From the NCBI GenBank assembly GCA_021292165.1, contig CM037877.1, positions 124,004,402-124,068,401 of the forward strand: DNA of 64,000 bases, given 5' to 3'. This DNA comes from Shinisaurus crocodilurus. Lineage: Eukaryota > Chordata > Lepidosauria > Squamata > Shinisauridae. The translations under genes and the position numbers were made by a program. The notes under the pieces are model-generated. The model ran no database searches. It worked only from the letters and a program-made list of their open reading frames with translations, and had not been told where the DNA came from. Positions 50,800 through 60,806 of the stretch are shown one piece after another; position 1 is the stretch's first letter, and each line of letters starts with the position of its first letter.

Positions 50800-51560
50800 G
50801 TCCCTCATTTTCCATTGACTGACTCCTCCTGACTTAACTTGCTTTCCACATCCTTTTTGTTCAATTGTGCCTGATCTTTAGTTACTTCTCTATTCTGTTT
50901 CCTACCCCTATATTTTCTTGGTAGATCTCCCATTATACTTTCTAAAAATCAATTACACTCTCTTCTATTATAGATCATCAATATTTTACCTTTATAGAAC
51001 ACCAGTAACTTATATGGAAATCCCCATTGGTATCTAATCTGGGCAGGTCTCAGTTCCTCTGTTATCTCCCTAAACTCTTTCCTTCTAGCTAGAGTTCTAC
51101 AGTTCAAGTCCATAATTGCCTGTATTTCTAAGTCTTTAATCATGGGTTTACCATCTTGAAATAAACTCATTATTAATCATTTACTTTTGAAATTACCACA
51201 TTTTACATTCTTAGGTAAATTTCCAAGCTACAGGTGCTATACTATAAACTGTTATCCAGGATAATAATTGTTCCTTCTCGGTTTCTGCTCCCATCGTGCT
51301 AATTATCAGTTCATGGATAAAGATTCATAAATCTTCTGTTAGATTCTCTGGAATGCCTCTAAAAATTAAATTATTATATTATTCTTCCTTATTATCCAAT
51401 TCAGACATGAGATCTTTATTCCACTCTGTTGCTTGGTCCAGCTTTTCCTTAACCTCTATTAATTTGTTCTTAAGCTTCTGTCAGCCCCATCCATTCCTCG
51501 TATTTTGACAGCTTAACCTCCAGTTGATACATAAAATAAGACAAACAATACAAACTTTTC
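50800..51560 (-). pseudogene. L1 ORF1 C-terminal region (antisense)
   Basis: Minus strand 51,170-50,949: MSLFQDGKPMIKDLEIQAIM, DLNCRTLARRKEFREITEEL, RPAQIRYQWGFPYKLLVFYK, GKILMIYN. The ARRKxFREIT...IRYxWGFPFxLLxxxKG pattern is the C-terminal RNA-binding domain of vertebrate L1 ORF1p. Upstream sequence to about 51,560 looks like the coiled-coil/RRM part but is broken. Confidence 0.75.
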
Positions 51561-51583
51561 TTTCTCTCCTTCATAAATGGGCA

Positions 51584-51984
51584 GCACAATCCTATGGCCA
51601 CTAGATAGCATCTATATGGCCATAGGATTGCTTGGATCCCCAGCTATGAGGTTGGAAAATCACTCCGACCTTGTAGCTGTGGATCCACATTTGGATCCCT
51701 CCCCCCTCCTTGCAGCCGGGCCAGTGTGGAAAAGACTGCACTGGCTGCGTCTCCAAGGTTATAACAGCAACCTTGGAGATGTGTTGGGGGGCAATCTGGG
51801 GTGCACCTCAGCCTCCTTCCCTCCCGCTCCATGGCACCATACTTAGATGGCCGAAATTGGCCATCTAAATGCTTTGTGGAGTGTGGAGTGCCTTCGGTTC
51901 CACACTCCTCCCGCCCTCCATAGCATGCCCATAATCCTCCAAGTTCTGAGGGTTATGGGCAGCCTGATTGAATTGCACCCTTAA
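51584..51984. mobile_element. MITE-like repeat with GGGCAGCACAATCC / GAATTGCACCC ends
   Basis: Starts GGGCAGCACAATCCTATGG (repeated inverted at 51,625-51,645) and ends GGGTTATGGGCAGCC, TTGAATTGCACCC before TTA. The right half is shared with 19,965-20,090. Terminal bases resemble the TTA-type MITE. Left flank AAT versus right flank TTA, so the target duplication is not confirmed. Confidence 0.55.
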
Positions 51985-52032
51985 GCATATATGGTTAAAT
52001 CCACTATATTTTAAACCTTACTTCTAACTTAC

Positions 52033-52158
52033 TTAGGGTGCAATCCTATGCATGTTTTGACCGAAAAAAGTCCTACAACTCCCAGCATGGCTGACTGGGG
52101 CATGCTGGGAGCTGTAGGCATTTTTTTCTGTCTAAACATGCATGGGATTGCACCCTTA
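52033..52158. mobile_element. Harbinger-like palindromic MITE (120 bp, TTA duplication)
   Basis: Element 52,036-52,155 has ends GGGTGCAATCCTATGCATGT and ACATGCATGGGATTGCACCC. Arms run through AAAAAAGTCCTACAACTCCC and AGCATG to the centre. Flanked by TTA on both sides, the target type of PIF/Harbinger elements. No open frame. Confidence 0.88.
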
Positions 52159-52742
52159 TTGAGATAAGAGCAAACATACTCTACAGCCACTGCATTGTTA
52201 TTCTTTCATCTCCTTTTAAATTTTACTTTTGAATTGAGTACCATCAACCCCCCCAGTATTTACTTTCATTTATGTATTGAATTTATTAAATGCCTCATAA
52301 AATAGATTTCTCTAGGCATTTTACAACATAATAATATTACAGATAAAATTGCAATAAAATCAACAATATAAAACAAATAAATATGCCAACACAAGATAAA
52401 ATACAATATCATGTATGGGGGGGGGGGAGAACAAATACAAAAATATTTAAAAGCACCTTTTCAGTACTCTGCTAGCAACAGACTTCATGCATTGTCTCCA
52501 CACTATCTTAGCTTATACTGAATGATACATAGGGAGGCAAAACAAAGTATCTCTCACCCACAGCGTCTTCCTCTGCCTCGACCCTTCCAGCCCCCAAACA
52601 AAACGAGGGCACCTGTGCTGCAGCCGGCAAATGTGGGCAACAGCAGCTCCTGCATCCTGCTGCTCTGATGTCATAGACCCCCCCACACACACACACACAT
52701 TCAAATGATTGCAAGCTGCCTCAAGCAAATTGGAGGAGGCAG

Positions 52743-52773
<31 letters not shown>

Positions 52774-53050
52774 ACACAATTCACACAGAAGGAAAACTTT
52801 TCTCTAATAGCTTCCTAGACATTGCTTGTTAACCTTGCTGATGACATCTTGGACTTTGTGCTACCTTTCCTGACCTGCTGAGATTCTATTATTGTGATTT
52901 TAGGTAACTCGGAAGCATTCTGAAGTGAAGATATTTGACCCTCTTGACTTCCCTTTTCAACTTCCTTTTGACCAGTTCCCTCATTTTAGAGAAGTTTCCT
53001 CTTTTGGTGTCAAATGTGTCATGTTCTTTGACCGCAGTTTCCCCTCTGGA
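52159..53050. other. Unassigned, with low-complexity tracts
   Basis: Contains an AT-rich LINE/SINE-like tail (about 52,255-52,400), poly-G at about 52,418, a CA tract at 52,683-52,701 and a GA tract at 52,744-52,771. No gene recognised. Confidence 0.4.
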
Positions 53051-53349
53051 TCAGACAGAGGAGGCTTCAGGAACAAAGGACACTTCATCCATTAACCCAT
53101 CATCTGTTACTCCAGGGGCCAGATGATGCGACCTTACCAGACCACTCCATGCAGTCCTGACCTCCTCAGCACTGTAAGCCATGGCTACAGAATCAGACAA
53201 TGCCCCTTTACGAAACAGACAGCTCCTTAGAGGGAGTGGAGTTAATAGCAAGTCCATAACTGCCAGGCTTCATAAGGCCTCTGTCTGTTGTTGAGACAAT
53301 GCCCACCTGCTGGTCTATGACCGTAATAAACTAACTTTGAACTTTGAAC
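53051..53349 (+). mobile_element. Probable 3' end of the APE-type LINE (sense)
   Basis: Ends CTGCTGGTCTATGACCGTAA, TAAA and (CTTTGAA) repeats, matching the 3' ends at 49,206 and 34,998. The upstream part is assumed to be its 3' region. The coding part is not recognised. Confidence 0.6.
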
Positions 53350-53724
53350 AATGACCCAGTTTGCATGATCAAAACAAAGCACCGTGGCTTAAATAACCCA
53401 CGGTGGCTTGTTTTAATCCCCAGTGCATGTCAGGTGCCATTTCCCTAATTACCCACCCAGCTGCGGCTTGTTGTGTCATCCAAACCCAGGTGGCATGGCT
53501 TGTTTGAGGGGGAAACCCTCAAATAACCCATGGGCAGTTATAGGGTTATTTGAGGGTTGTTTCTCCTTCAAACAAGGCACGCCACCCTAGTTTGGATGAC
53601 ACGAGAGGTCACAACCAGGCAGGTAACTAGGGAAATGGTGTCCAGCATATTCCAGGTATTAAAACAACCCACCGTGGTTTATTTAAGCCACAGTGGCTTG
53701 TTTGATCATGCAAACTGGTCCAAT
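53349..53724. mobile_element. Near-perfect 368-bp palindromic foldback element
   Basis: Element 53,353-53,720 begins GACCCAGTTTGCATGATCAA and ends TTTGATCATGCAAACTGGTC. The arms match essentially end to end around a centre near 53,535: CACCGTGGCTTAAATAACCC opposite GGTTTATTTAAGCCACAGTG; ATTTCCCTAATTACC opposite GGTAACTAGGGAAAT; AACCCTCAAATAACCC opposite GGGTTATTTGAGGGTT. CAAT flanks both sides (53,349-53,352 and 53,721-53,724). No coding capacity. The superfamily is unclear. Confidence 0.88.
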
Positions 53725-54690
53725 AGCTCTTTTTACCTGAGTCCTGGCAAGCTTAGATCTGTTCCGGGTCCTGATAGACCCTACCTGGTCTGACCTTGCA
53801 TTGCCATTCTACAAAGCTGGACTTGACCCAACTCTGAATCATTGGACATGACTCTGCTTTATTGTACTTGACTCCCCTGGGAACACTGAGCCATGTGTTC
53901 AGAAGTAAAGGAAAGAAGAGGGAGTAACTCTGTTCTACAACTGTTTGTACAGTGGAGGGTGCTGTGGTGTTCTTATTTCATTTCATTTCATTTCATTTAT
54001 AACGTTTCTGTCCAGGCTGTACTTCCCCCCCTACTTCCAAGAAGATCCACACAATGGCTTCTAACTGAAAAGCTTTATAAGGACAGATGCCAGTCACAAA
54101 GGAATCAAGCTTAGTTAGAATATTAGCCATTAAGGAAGATTGCCCTATTGTTGAGAAGATTCCAAACTGGGAACCTCTCCTCCCATCCAGACTCAAATTA
54201 CCCACACCCACACCCCTAAGGCTGTTCCTTATTCTTAAGGGCCAATCCCTTGGAGCGCCTGACATTCTTCAGCTGCTCCATCCTCCTTAGCTGACGTCAG
54301 ACTGGGTGGGGTGGGGGTTAGTGACACTTGATTCACCCTCAGAGCTCCGACTGCTTTCCCACGGAATTTGACACCGATTGATCCTCCCTGCCTGTTAAGT
54401 TTATCTCTAAGTCTGCTGGCCTTGGAGACTCAGGTGCATCTGCCCTCCCTTCCAACTCTTCCTCCTCCCCATCTTCCTCAAAATCTGTTCCCAGATCCTC
54501 CTCTGTAGGAAGAGTGGGCCCAATTCCTACAATTTCTATATCACCCAATAGCCAAAGCTCTCTGGGAAGTTTACAAATATTTAAACCCTTAGAAATACAA
54601 TATTGTAACACAATATAAAACCATTTACAGACAACAAACAAATGCACACGTGCACACTATGTATCAGGTGATGAGCATAGTATATTCATG
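53725..54690. other. Unassigned; (TTTCA)n at 53,974-53,999
   Basis: Contains the TTTCA microsatellite beside ATAACGTTTCTGTCC, possibly an antisense LINE tail. A minus-strand open frame at 54,339-54,647 is acidic (EEDLGTDFEEDGEEEELEGR) and matches no family I recognise. Confidence 0.4.
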
Positions 54691-57130
54691 CCAGGAGAGG
54701 TGCTCCATCAGGTATTGCAGACCCAAGTCATGTAAGGTTTTATAGATTAAAACCAACACCTTGAATCAGGCTCCGAAATGTACTGGCAGCCAGTGCCAGA
54801 ATCAGTGTTATATATCAGTCTTTCTGGTCCCCATTATCTATCTGGCTGCTGCATTTTGCACAAGCTGCAGCTTCTGAACAGCCTTCAAAGGCAGACCCAC
54901 ATAGAGTGCATTGTAGTAATCTAACTTGGATGCTAGCCGAGCATAGAATACTGAAGCCAGGTTATCCCTGTTCAGATACCAACTGGCCACCAACTGAAGT
55001 TGGTAGAAGGCACTCTGTGCAACTGAGACCACCTGCGCCTCAAGTGACAAAGTTGACTTCAGGAGATAAGCTATGAACCTGCTCCTTCAGGGGGACTGAA
55101 ACCCCATCCCAAACAGGTTGAGCACCCTGTACTGGATGGGCTCTACCAGAAGATTGGTGAGGAGGTTATTAAGGTTCAACAGATAGTGTGGTGAACTTTC
55201 CCAGTGTCCAAAAGCCAGGATAGTTTCTTGGAGCCATGACAGGGCCTTACGTATAACCCTCAGCTTGTTAGGAAGCGCACCAGAGATAATTGCCTTGCAG
55301 GTATTTTCCTCAATTATATTTGTTAGATAAGGGCTGCTTGAGCTGTGAGAACCGAAACTGTTTGCTTTACTGAAGCAGCTTTGCCCCCCCCCCCAACCCT
55401 TGTCTCCCAGGACAGGGGTTAGCTTGTGGCTTACTGACAGAGGGAGAGAGGAACTTTATAAAATCCATGGCAGGAGGCATTGTCTTTTGTTCTCAGCTTG
55501 GGAAAAGGAATTGACGTGTTACTCACCCAGGCAATTTTGGAGGCCCATGAACATCCCCATGCCTATTCAGGGAACCAATATGGCCACAGATAAGGGGAGT
55601 GTAAGCTTTGTTTTGCTTGTTTATTAATAATCTGCATCCATATTCCATCATCATATGCATTCAATAAACTGTATATCATCTTTGACACAAGTGGTTTTGT
55701 TTCATCCCAAGTATCCTCAACTCTGAAGTGAGGTGCCTTGGCCGGACCAGGCCCCTGAGAGTAATACACATTCTGCATTGCCCTGATTTCTCTGGAAAAT
55801 ATGCAGCGCAGGGTCCTAGCACGCCAGTGCAGGGTCCCGTCGCATCACTTCCGGCCAGCCGGAAGTGATGCGACGGGACCAGCGCGGCGGGCTCGGCGGG
55901 CTCGAGTGGCACGGAGAATCACTCCGCGCCGCTGAGAATATCATGGGGGGGCCCCTGCTGCTGCAGAGAGGCGAGGCGAGGCGGGGCGCCCCCCCTGGTT
56001 TGTGGACATCACTACAGATGACCCCATTCATGTAGATGTTAAATATGAGGGACAAAACTGATCCCTGTGGAACCCTATACTGGAGAATCCACAGAGCTGA
56101 GCAATATCTCCCAAGCACCACCTTCTGGAGCCAACCATCTAAGTAGGAGTGAAACAACTGCAATGCAGTACCTCCCACTCTCTACTCAGACAATCACCCC
56201 AGAAGGATACCATGGTTGATGGTATTGAAAGCCACCGAGAGATCAAGGAGAATCAACAGGGTCAGACTCCCCCTGTCTCTCTCCCAATATAGGTCATCAT
56301 ACAGGGCAACCATGGCTGTTTACTAAACCATGGCCTAAAGTTATTGAGATCTTCTGGGCTGAGGGAGGATTTTTTCAGGAGTGGTGTCACCACTGCCTCT
56401 TTTAGGTAGCCCAGGACCACTCCCTCTTACATGGAGGCATTGATCACCTCTCTGGCCCAGCCAGCTGTTCCCTCCCTACCATTTTTTATAATCAAAGAGG
56501 GGCAAGGATCCAATACAGAAGTGGTTTCACGAACATGTCCAAGCACCTTGTCAACATCCATGACTGAACCTCATCAAAGAAAACTGGACAAGGTTGTGCT
56601 CCAGATACCACACCTAATTCACCTACTGTAGCAGTGGAGTCTAAGTCCCGGTGGATGCAAGAGATTTTGTACTGGAAGTGCATTGTAAATATATCACAGC
56701 GGGCCTCTGATGGATCCACAGTGTCCTTAGGGCCAGCTTGTAATAAGCCCCAGACAACCCTGAAAAGCTCTGGTGGGCAGCGCACACAGGATTAAATAGA
56801 GGCAGAGAGATATTGTTTCTTTACCGCCCTCATTGCCCGAATATACCTGACCATAGGCACACACTAGGTGTTTTTCTCCATCTGCACTTAGCTGTCTCTT
56901 TTTTTGTTTCATTGCTCTCATCTCTGGCATGCCATGGAGCCGTACAAACTTTACTCTGGAGAGGGCACTCAGGAGCAATTGTGTCAACTGCCTGGGTCAT
57001 TTCAGCATTCCCCAGATCGACCAAAGTTTTGACACAACAGCCAGCCATATCAGCCAGAACCACCCCCACCCCAGATGATCCAGATCCAGATCCATTACCC
57101 TCCAGGGGCAGACCATCTTAACAGGTCCCC
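54691..57130 (-). mobile_element. L2-clade LINE (antisense), RT and linker, with insertion
   Basis: Minus strand: LEAQVVSVAQSAFYQLQLVA, LASKLDYYNALYVGLPLKAV, QKLQLVQNAAAR near the 3' side; LFHSYLDGWLQKVVLGRYCS, ALWILQYRVPQGSVLSLIFN (motif B) and IYMNG on the 5' side; then a linker to 57,130 parallel to 34,500-34,990. RT motif C falls in the segment replaced between 55,140 and 56,015. Its endonuclease part continues at 60,060 beyond an inserted sense L2. Confidence 0.8.
55140..56015. mobile_element. Composite insertion ending in a TAGGGATG-type hAT-like segment
   Basis: It replaces part of the L2 RT. The left half (55,140-55,790) is unassigned, with AATAAACTG near 55,665. The right half is GC-rich. 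It has a perfect 23-bp-arm palindrome at 55,833-55,880 (GGTCCCGTCGCATCACTTCC and reverse) and a GGCACGGAGAATCACTCCGC hairpin. It ends GTGGACATCACTAC at 56,015, resembling the right end at 46,188. The left terminus is not identified. Confidence 0.5.
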
Positions 57131-57993
57131 CACCCTTGCAGAGGGGGAAAGCTGCCATGACTTATTTAATTAGATTTAATCTCCTAGATTCTTTTCAAGT
57201 GGGGTTTCATTCAGGCCACTCCACAGAAACAGCCTTAACTTATGTGATGAATGATATCTTAGTGGCGAAAACTCAGCGTCAAACATCTGTGTTGATTCTG
57301 CTGGATCTTACGGCAGCTTTTGACACACTCGACCACCATATTCTGCTTTCAAGGTTGGCATCACTGGGAATCAAGGGCAATGCTTTATCTTGGTTTGGTT
57401 CCTTCCTTTCTAATCGCTCTTGTTCTGTTTTGTTTCAGGGTTCAGTTTCAGATGTTTTCCCATTATTAGTGGGAGTTCCACAGGGTTCAGTCTTGGGTCC
57501 TCTTCTTTTTTCATTGTATACTTGTCCTCTTGGACGTTTGGTTTCTGATCGGGGTTTTCAGTATCACACCTATGCAGATGATACACAGATATATCGAAGC
57601 TTTGCATCCATTGATACTGCAGTGTGGCAGTCCGTGACGGAATGCCTGTCAGGCGTTTCGTCATGGATGACCGCACATCATCTGAAATTGAACATGGATA
57701 AGACTGAAATTCTGGTATTTCAACCTGATCGTGTGTCAGCTCCCTTATTATGTCCTTCTTTGCATATCCAGGGCTCAGTTGTGGCCCCGGTTTCAGCTGC
57801 CAAGAGCCTTGGTGTTTTGCTGGATGATCGTTTGTCCTTGCGTCCTTTTATTAATAGGACTGCTAAGGCATGTAATTTTCACCTTTTGAACATTCGCAGG
57901 ATTCGTAAGTTTTTGTCTCCTGAAACAGCCCATCTGCTTGTTCAGGCTTTGGTGGTATCCCGCTTGGACTATTGTAATAGCTTAATAGCTGGC
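57131..57993 (+). pseudogene. L2-clade LINE RT (sense, second subfamily)
   Basis: A 292-codon open stretch from 57,136: [40 protein letters not shown] (motif A, catalytic Asp), [40 protein letters not shown] (motif B), [20 protein letters not shown] (motif C), [60 protein letters not shown] and YCNSLIAGF. Catalytic residues are intact. It is 5'-truncated (no endonuclease) and interrupted by the 5S SINE. The protein continues at 59,466 with LPSSVLLPLVLVQNSAVRVV. Confidence 0.92.
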
Positions 57994-58137
57994 TTCATAG
58001 ATCATAGATCATAGAGTTGGAAGGAGCCTACACAAGGCTATCGAGTCCAACCCCCTGCTCAATGCAGGAAACTAGAGGAGGGGTCTCCCATCCAAGTAAT
58101 AACCAGGCTTGACCCTGCTTAGCTTTTCACGCTCAGC
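57994..58137 (-). mobile_element. 5S-rRNA-headed SINE, copy 4 (antisense, 5'-truncated)
   Basis: Minus strand: GAGCGTGAAAAGCTAAGCAG, GGTCAAGCCTGGTTATTACT, TGGATGGGAGACCCCTCC, GCAGGGGGTTGGACTCGATA, and tail TCTATGATCTATGATCTATG. It lacks about 22 bases at the 5' end. Confidence 0.88.
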
Positions 58138-58266
58138 ATTTGAGATTATTTCCTGCCATCTTCAAGTCTTAAGAGTGCTGCTTGTTTAGTAATCTAGTCA
58201 CATAGTAGCAATGCTATCAATATTAATACTACTACCTTTGAACCTTGGGTCTAAGAGACTTGCAAT
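58138..58266. other. Short unassigned spacer
   Basis: Part of the roughly 1.5-kb block that interrupts the sense L2. Confidence 0.3.
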
Positions 58267-58647
58267 TAAGGTGGCCAATTATATCCAAAAAGACCACCCA
58301 AAAAGAGGACAAGAGGACAATGATTTGCATAACATTTGCATATGTTAATTTATTCATATAGATGCAAATTTAGAAATTATTATAATTTAAATAGAAATAC
58401 AGTACATTTCATGTGGAAGACTGTAGTGTGGAAGACTATAACCAGGTAACCTGTGTCCCTGCCTCTTCATTCTGCTGCCCAGGTGCTCACTGTTGAAGGG
58501 AAACAGTCCTTACGGGTTTTTATCTTTAAACCAAAATTGGACAGGACATTCCTTCAAACAGAGGACACCTTCAAATGGAGGATGGTCCTCTGGCAGGCCT
58601 TCAAACAGAGGACAGTCCTCTATAAAAGAGTCCACATGGCCACCCTA
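58267..58647. mobile_element. MITE-like element with AGGGTGGCCA-type ends
   Basis: Left end TAAGGTGGCCAATTATATCC, right end GTCCACATGGCCACCCTA. Near the right end the motif CCTTCAAACAGAGGACA is repeated with AGAGGACAGTCCTCT. The 8-bp flanks do not match. The superfamily is not determined. Confidence 0.55.
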
Positions 58648-59465
58648 TGACAGTGAATTAGCTGTATAGCAATACTGGGAGAAGGGAACCTTTTGATGTC
58701 GCCCATTAATTCAAAACACTTTTGAAAATTCACACAACCTTGTATGAAATAGTTTCTCTTTCAGAATGATATTTTTAATTCCCCAATTTCCATGTCAGGA
58801 TCTTGGGAGCGGGGGGGAGCCATTCATCTCTTATTTTTCCTTATTTTACAATAAGATTTCACATCTCTAGGCAGTACAGTGATTCATTCATTATTTTCTT
58901 ACACACACACACACACACACGGACAAAACTTAAACCAGGCTTAAAGTTCTCCCAGAATATAACACCTATACAGGCCCCAATATATGCAAGACTTCCTTGT
59001 GGCTTACTGAATTTAATTTAAAGGGTTATCAAGAACTGTATCCTGTAATATGCTTCAGAAGAATAACGATTTAAGAACAAGGTAAGCAAAGAAACCATAT
59101 CAGATCTGAAAGTAGGACTAAGTGAGAATCCAATCATTAGATACTAGGGGGTTAAGTTCTTGGCTATGGCAACATGGATGTAATTAGTAACCAATCTGAA
59201 GAAGGGAGAGGTTGCTAAGAACTATTTGTGTACAGACCAATCCTTCAATAAAGGCATGGAAGGGGCAGTGCCAATGCTCTTCCTGGATTCTTCAAAACTA
59301 TATCTGGTTTAGAGATATGTTTAGCTTTGCTGAGAAATGTGAAACTACTAACGAGAGTTAAAATTAAGAATCAGCAGCACAGACAATCTACAAACTAGGA
59401 GAAAGCTTTTGGTAAAAGAACCAAAGCAAGAGAGACAGAAGAATGAAGATAAAATGTATGGATAT
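58648..59465. other. Unassigned; (CA)n at 58,905-58,921
   Basis: AT-rich sequence inside the interrupted L2. No gene recognised. Confidence 0.4.
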
Positions 59466-60056
59466 TAATTGCTTGCCCTCTTCTGTGCTTCTTCCACTGG
59501 TTCTGGTTCAGAACAGCGCTGTTCGTGTTGTTCTGAACTTGCCCCGATACTCCCATATTACTATGGCCCGTAGGAATCTTCATTGGCTACCCATTCGGAC
59601 TAGGGCCCAATTTAAATTATTGGTTCTTGCCTTCAAGGCTTTGCGCTCTAATGTCCCTCATTACTTATCATCTAGGCTTTCCTGATATGTTCCTGGTAGG
59701 AATTTAAGATCAGTGGGCCAGGGATTATTAGCAGTCCCACCGACACGCTCTGCCTTGTCAAGGCTGCGAACCTTTCAGGACCTGGTTCCACTTTTGTGGA
59801 ACAGGCTTCCCATGGACCTCCGATTGGAGGAGGATCTTTCCCGCTTTCGAACGGGATTAAAGACTTATCTTTTTAGTCAGCCAGAATGAGTGGTTGGCTA
59901 ATGTGGTGGTTGCTGGGATTTGATACTGCATAGTAAGTGGTTGGTGTTGGTTATTTTATTGTATTGTTATGTTTACTGTATATGTTATTTGTCCCGCCCT
60001 TTGGTATAAGGGGCGTTATAAATAAACATTTATTATTATTATTATTATTATTATTA
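59466..60056 (+). mobile_element. L2-clade LINE C-terminus and 3' UTR (continuation)
   Basis: Plus strand: LPSSVLLPLVLVQNSAVRVV, LNLPRYSHITMARRNLHWLP, IRTRAQFKLLVLAFKALRSN, VPHYLSSRLS-stop. The 3' UTR contains GTGGAACAGGCTTCCCATGG, GATTAAAGACTTATCTTTTT, GTCCCGCCCTTTGGTATAAG and GGCGTTATAAATAAACATTT with an (ATT)n tail (60,030-60,056). It completes the element whose RT is at 57,131-57,993. Confidence 0.9.
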
Positions 60057-60057
60057 T

Positions 60058-60300
60058 AAGTCTCTGAACCTCAGCAGGAGATGATCTGACCATGAGAAAG
60101 GAACTTCAGATCACGATCTCCATGGCCAGCTGAAAAAACCAAGTCTAGAGTATGCCCCACTGCATGTGTTGGGCCAATGATTTATTGGGATAGTCCCATG
60201 GCTGTCATGCAGGCCATGAAATCCTGAGCTGTTCCAGACAAGGTGCCCTGGGGATGAACGTTGATGTCCTCCAAAAGCAACAGCCTTTCTACCCTCTCTC
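60058..60300 (-). mobile_element. L2-clade endonuclease fragment (antisense, continuation)
   Basis: On the plus strand, TCTGAACCTCAGCAGGAGAT, TGACCATGAGAAAGGAACTT, CATGTGTTGGGCCAATGAT and GGCCATGAAATCCTGAGC parallel 45,455-45,640 of the other L2 copy. It is therefore the endonuclease part of the element at 54.7-57.1 kb. No open frame. Confidence 0.75.
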
Positions 60301-60775
60301 CATACAGGTTTTAGCTCCACACCACTTCTTAGGCTTCTTTTATTTCTGTTCCCACACAGTAACACTTCTTGGATTAAACATGCATTGAAAAGGGAGGGGA
60401 GGAGAGAGACGGAACCAGAAAAACCCAGCAGGAATGGAGACATACAGATTATGAAGTGAGGCAGAAGTTTATATAATCAAAAATTAAGTTTCAAACAGCT
60501 ATATAACTTTAAAACATACAGAGCACTGATTTGATAAGGGTACTATTTCATTTTTAAAATGTGGTTGCATCCTGTTCTATTTGTAACATTTCTCTTTGGA
60601 ATGGATTAAGCACACACATAAAAAGGGGAGAGAGGAGAGAATAATAAGAAAAAACAGCAGGAATGGAGAAAGATGCAGCAGATGTTTATAGGTATATTAA
60701 TCAGAGATTACACTTCAAACATATATTATTTGCCATTTGCTTTGATAAGGATTGAAACTGTAGATGAGGGTACAA
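60301..60775 (+). repeat. Imperfect tandem duplication (~234 bp period)
   Basis: Blocks near 60,377-60,545 recur near 60,611-60,765 in the same order: AAAAGGGAGGGGAGGAGAGA / AAAAGGGGAGAGAGGAGAGA, CAGCAGGAATGGAGA, TTTATA, CAAACA and TTTGATAAGG. Both copies lie in AT-rich sequence. No gene. Confidence 0.65.
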
Positions 60776-60806
60776 TTTATTTATTTATTTATTTATTTAT
60801 TTATTA
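60776..60806 (+). repeat. (TTTA)n microsatellite
   Basis: Seven to eight TTTA units. Confidence 0.95.
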
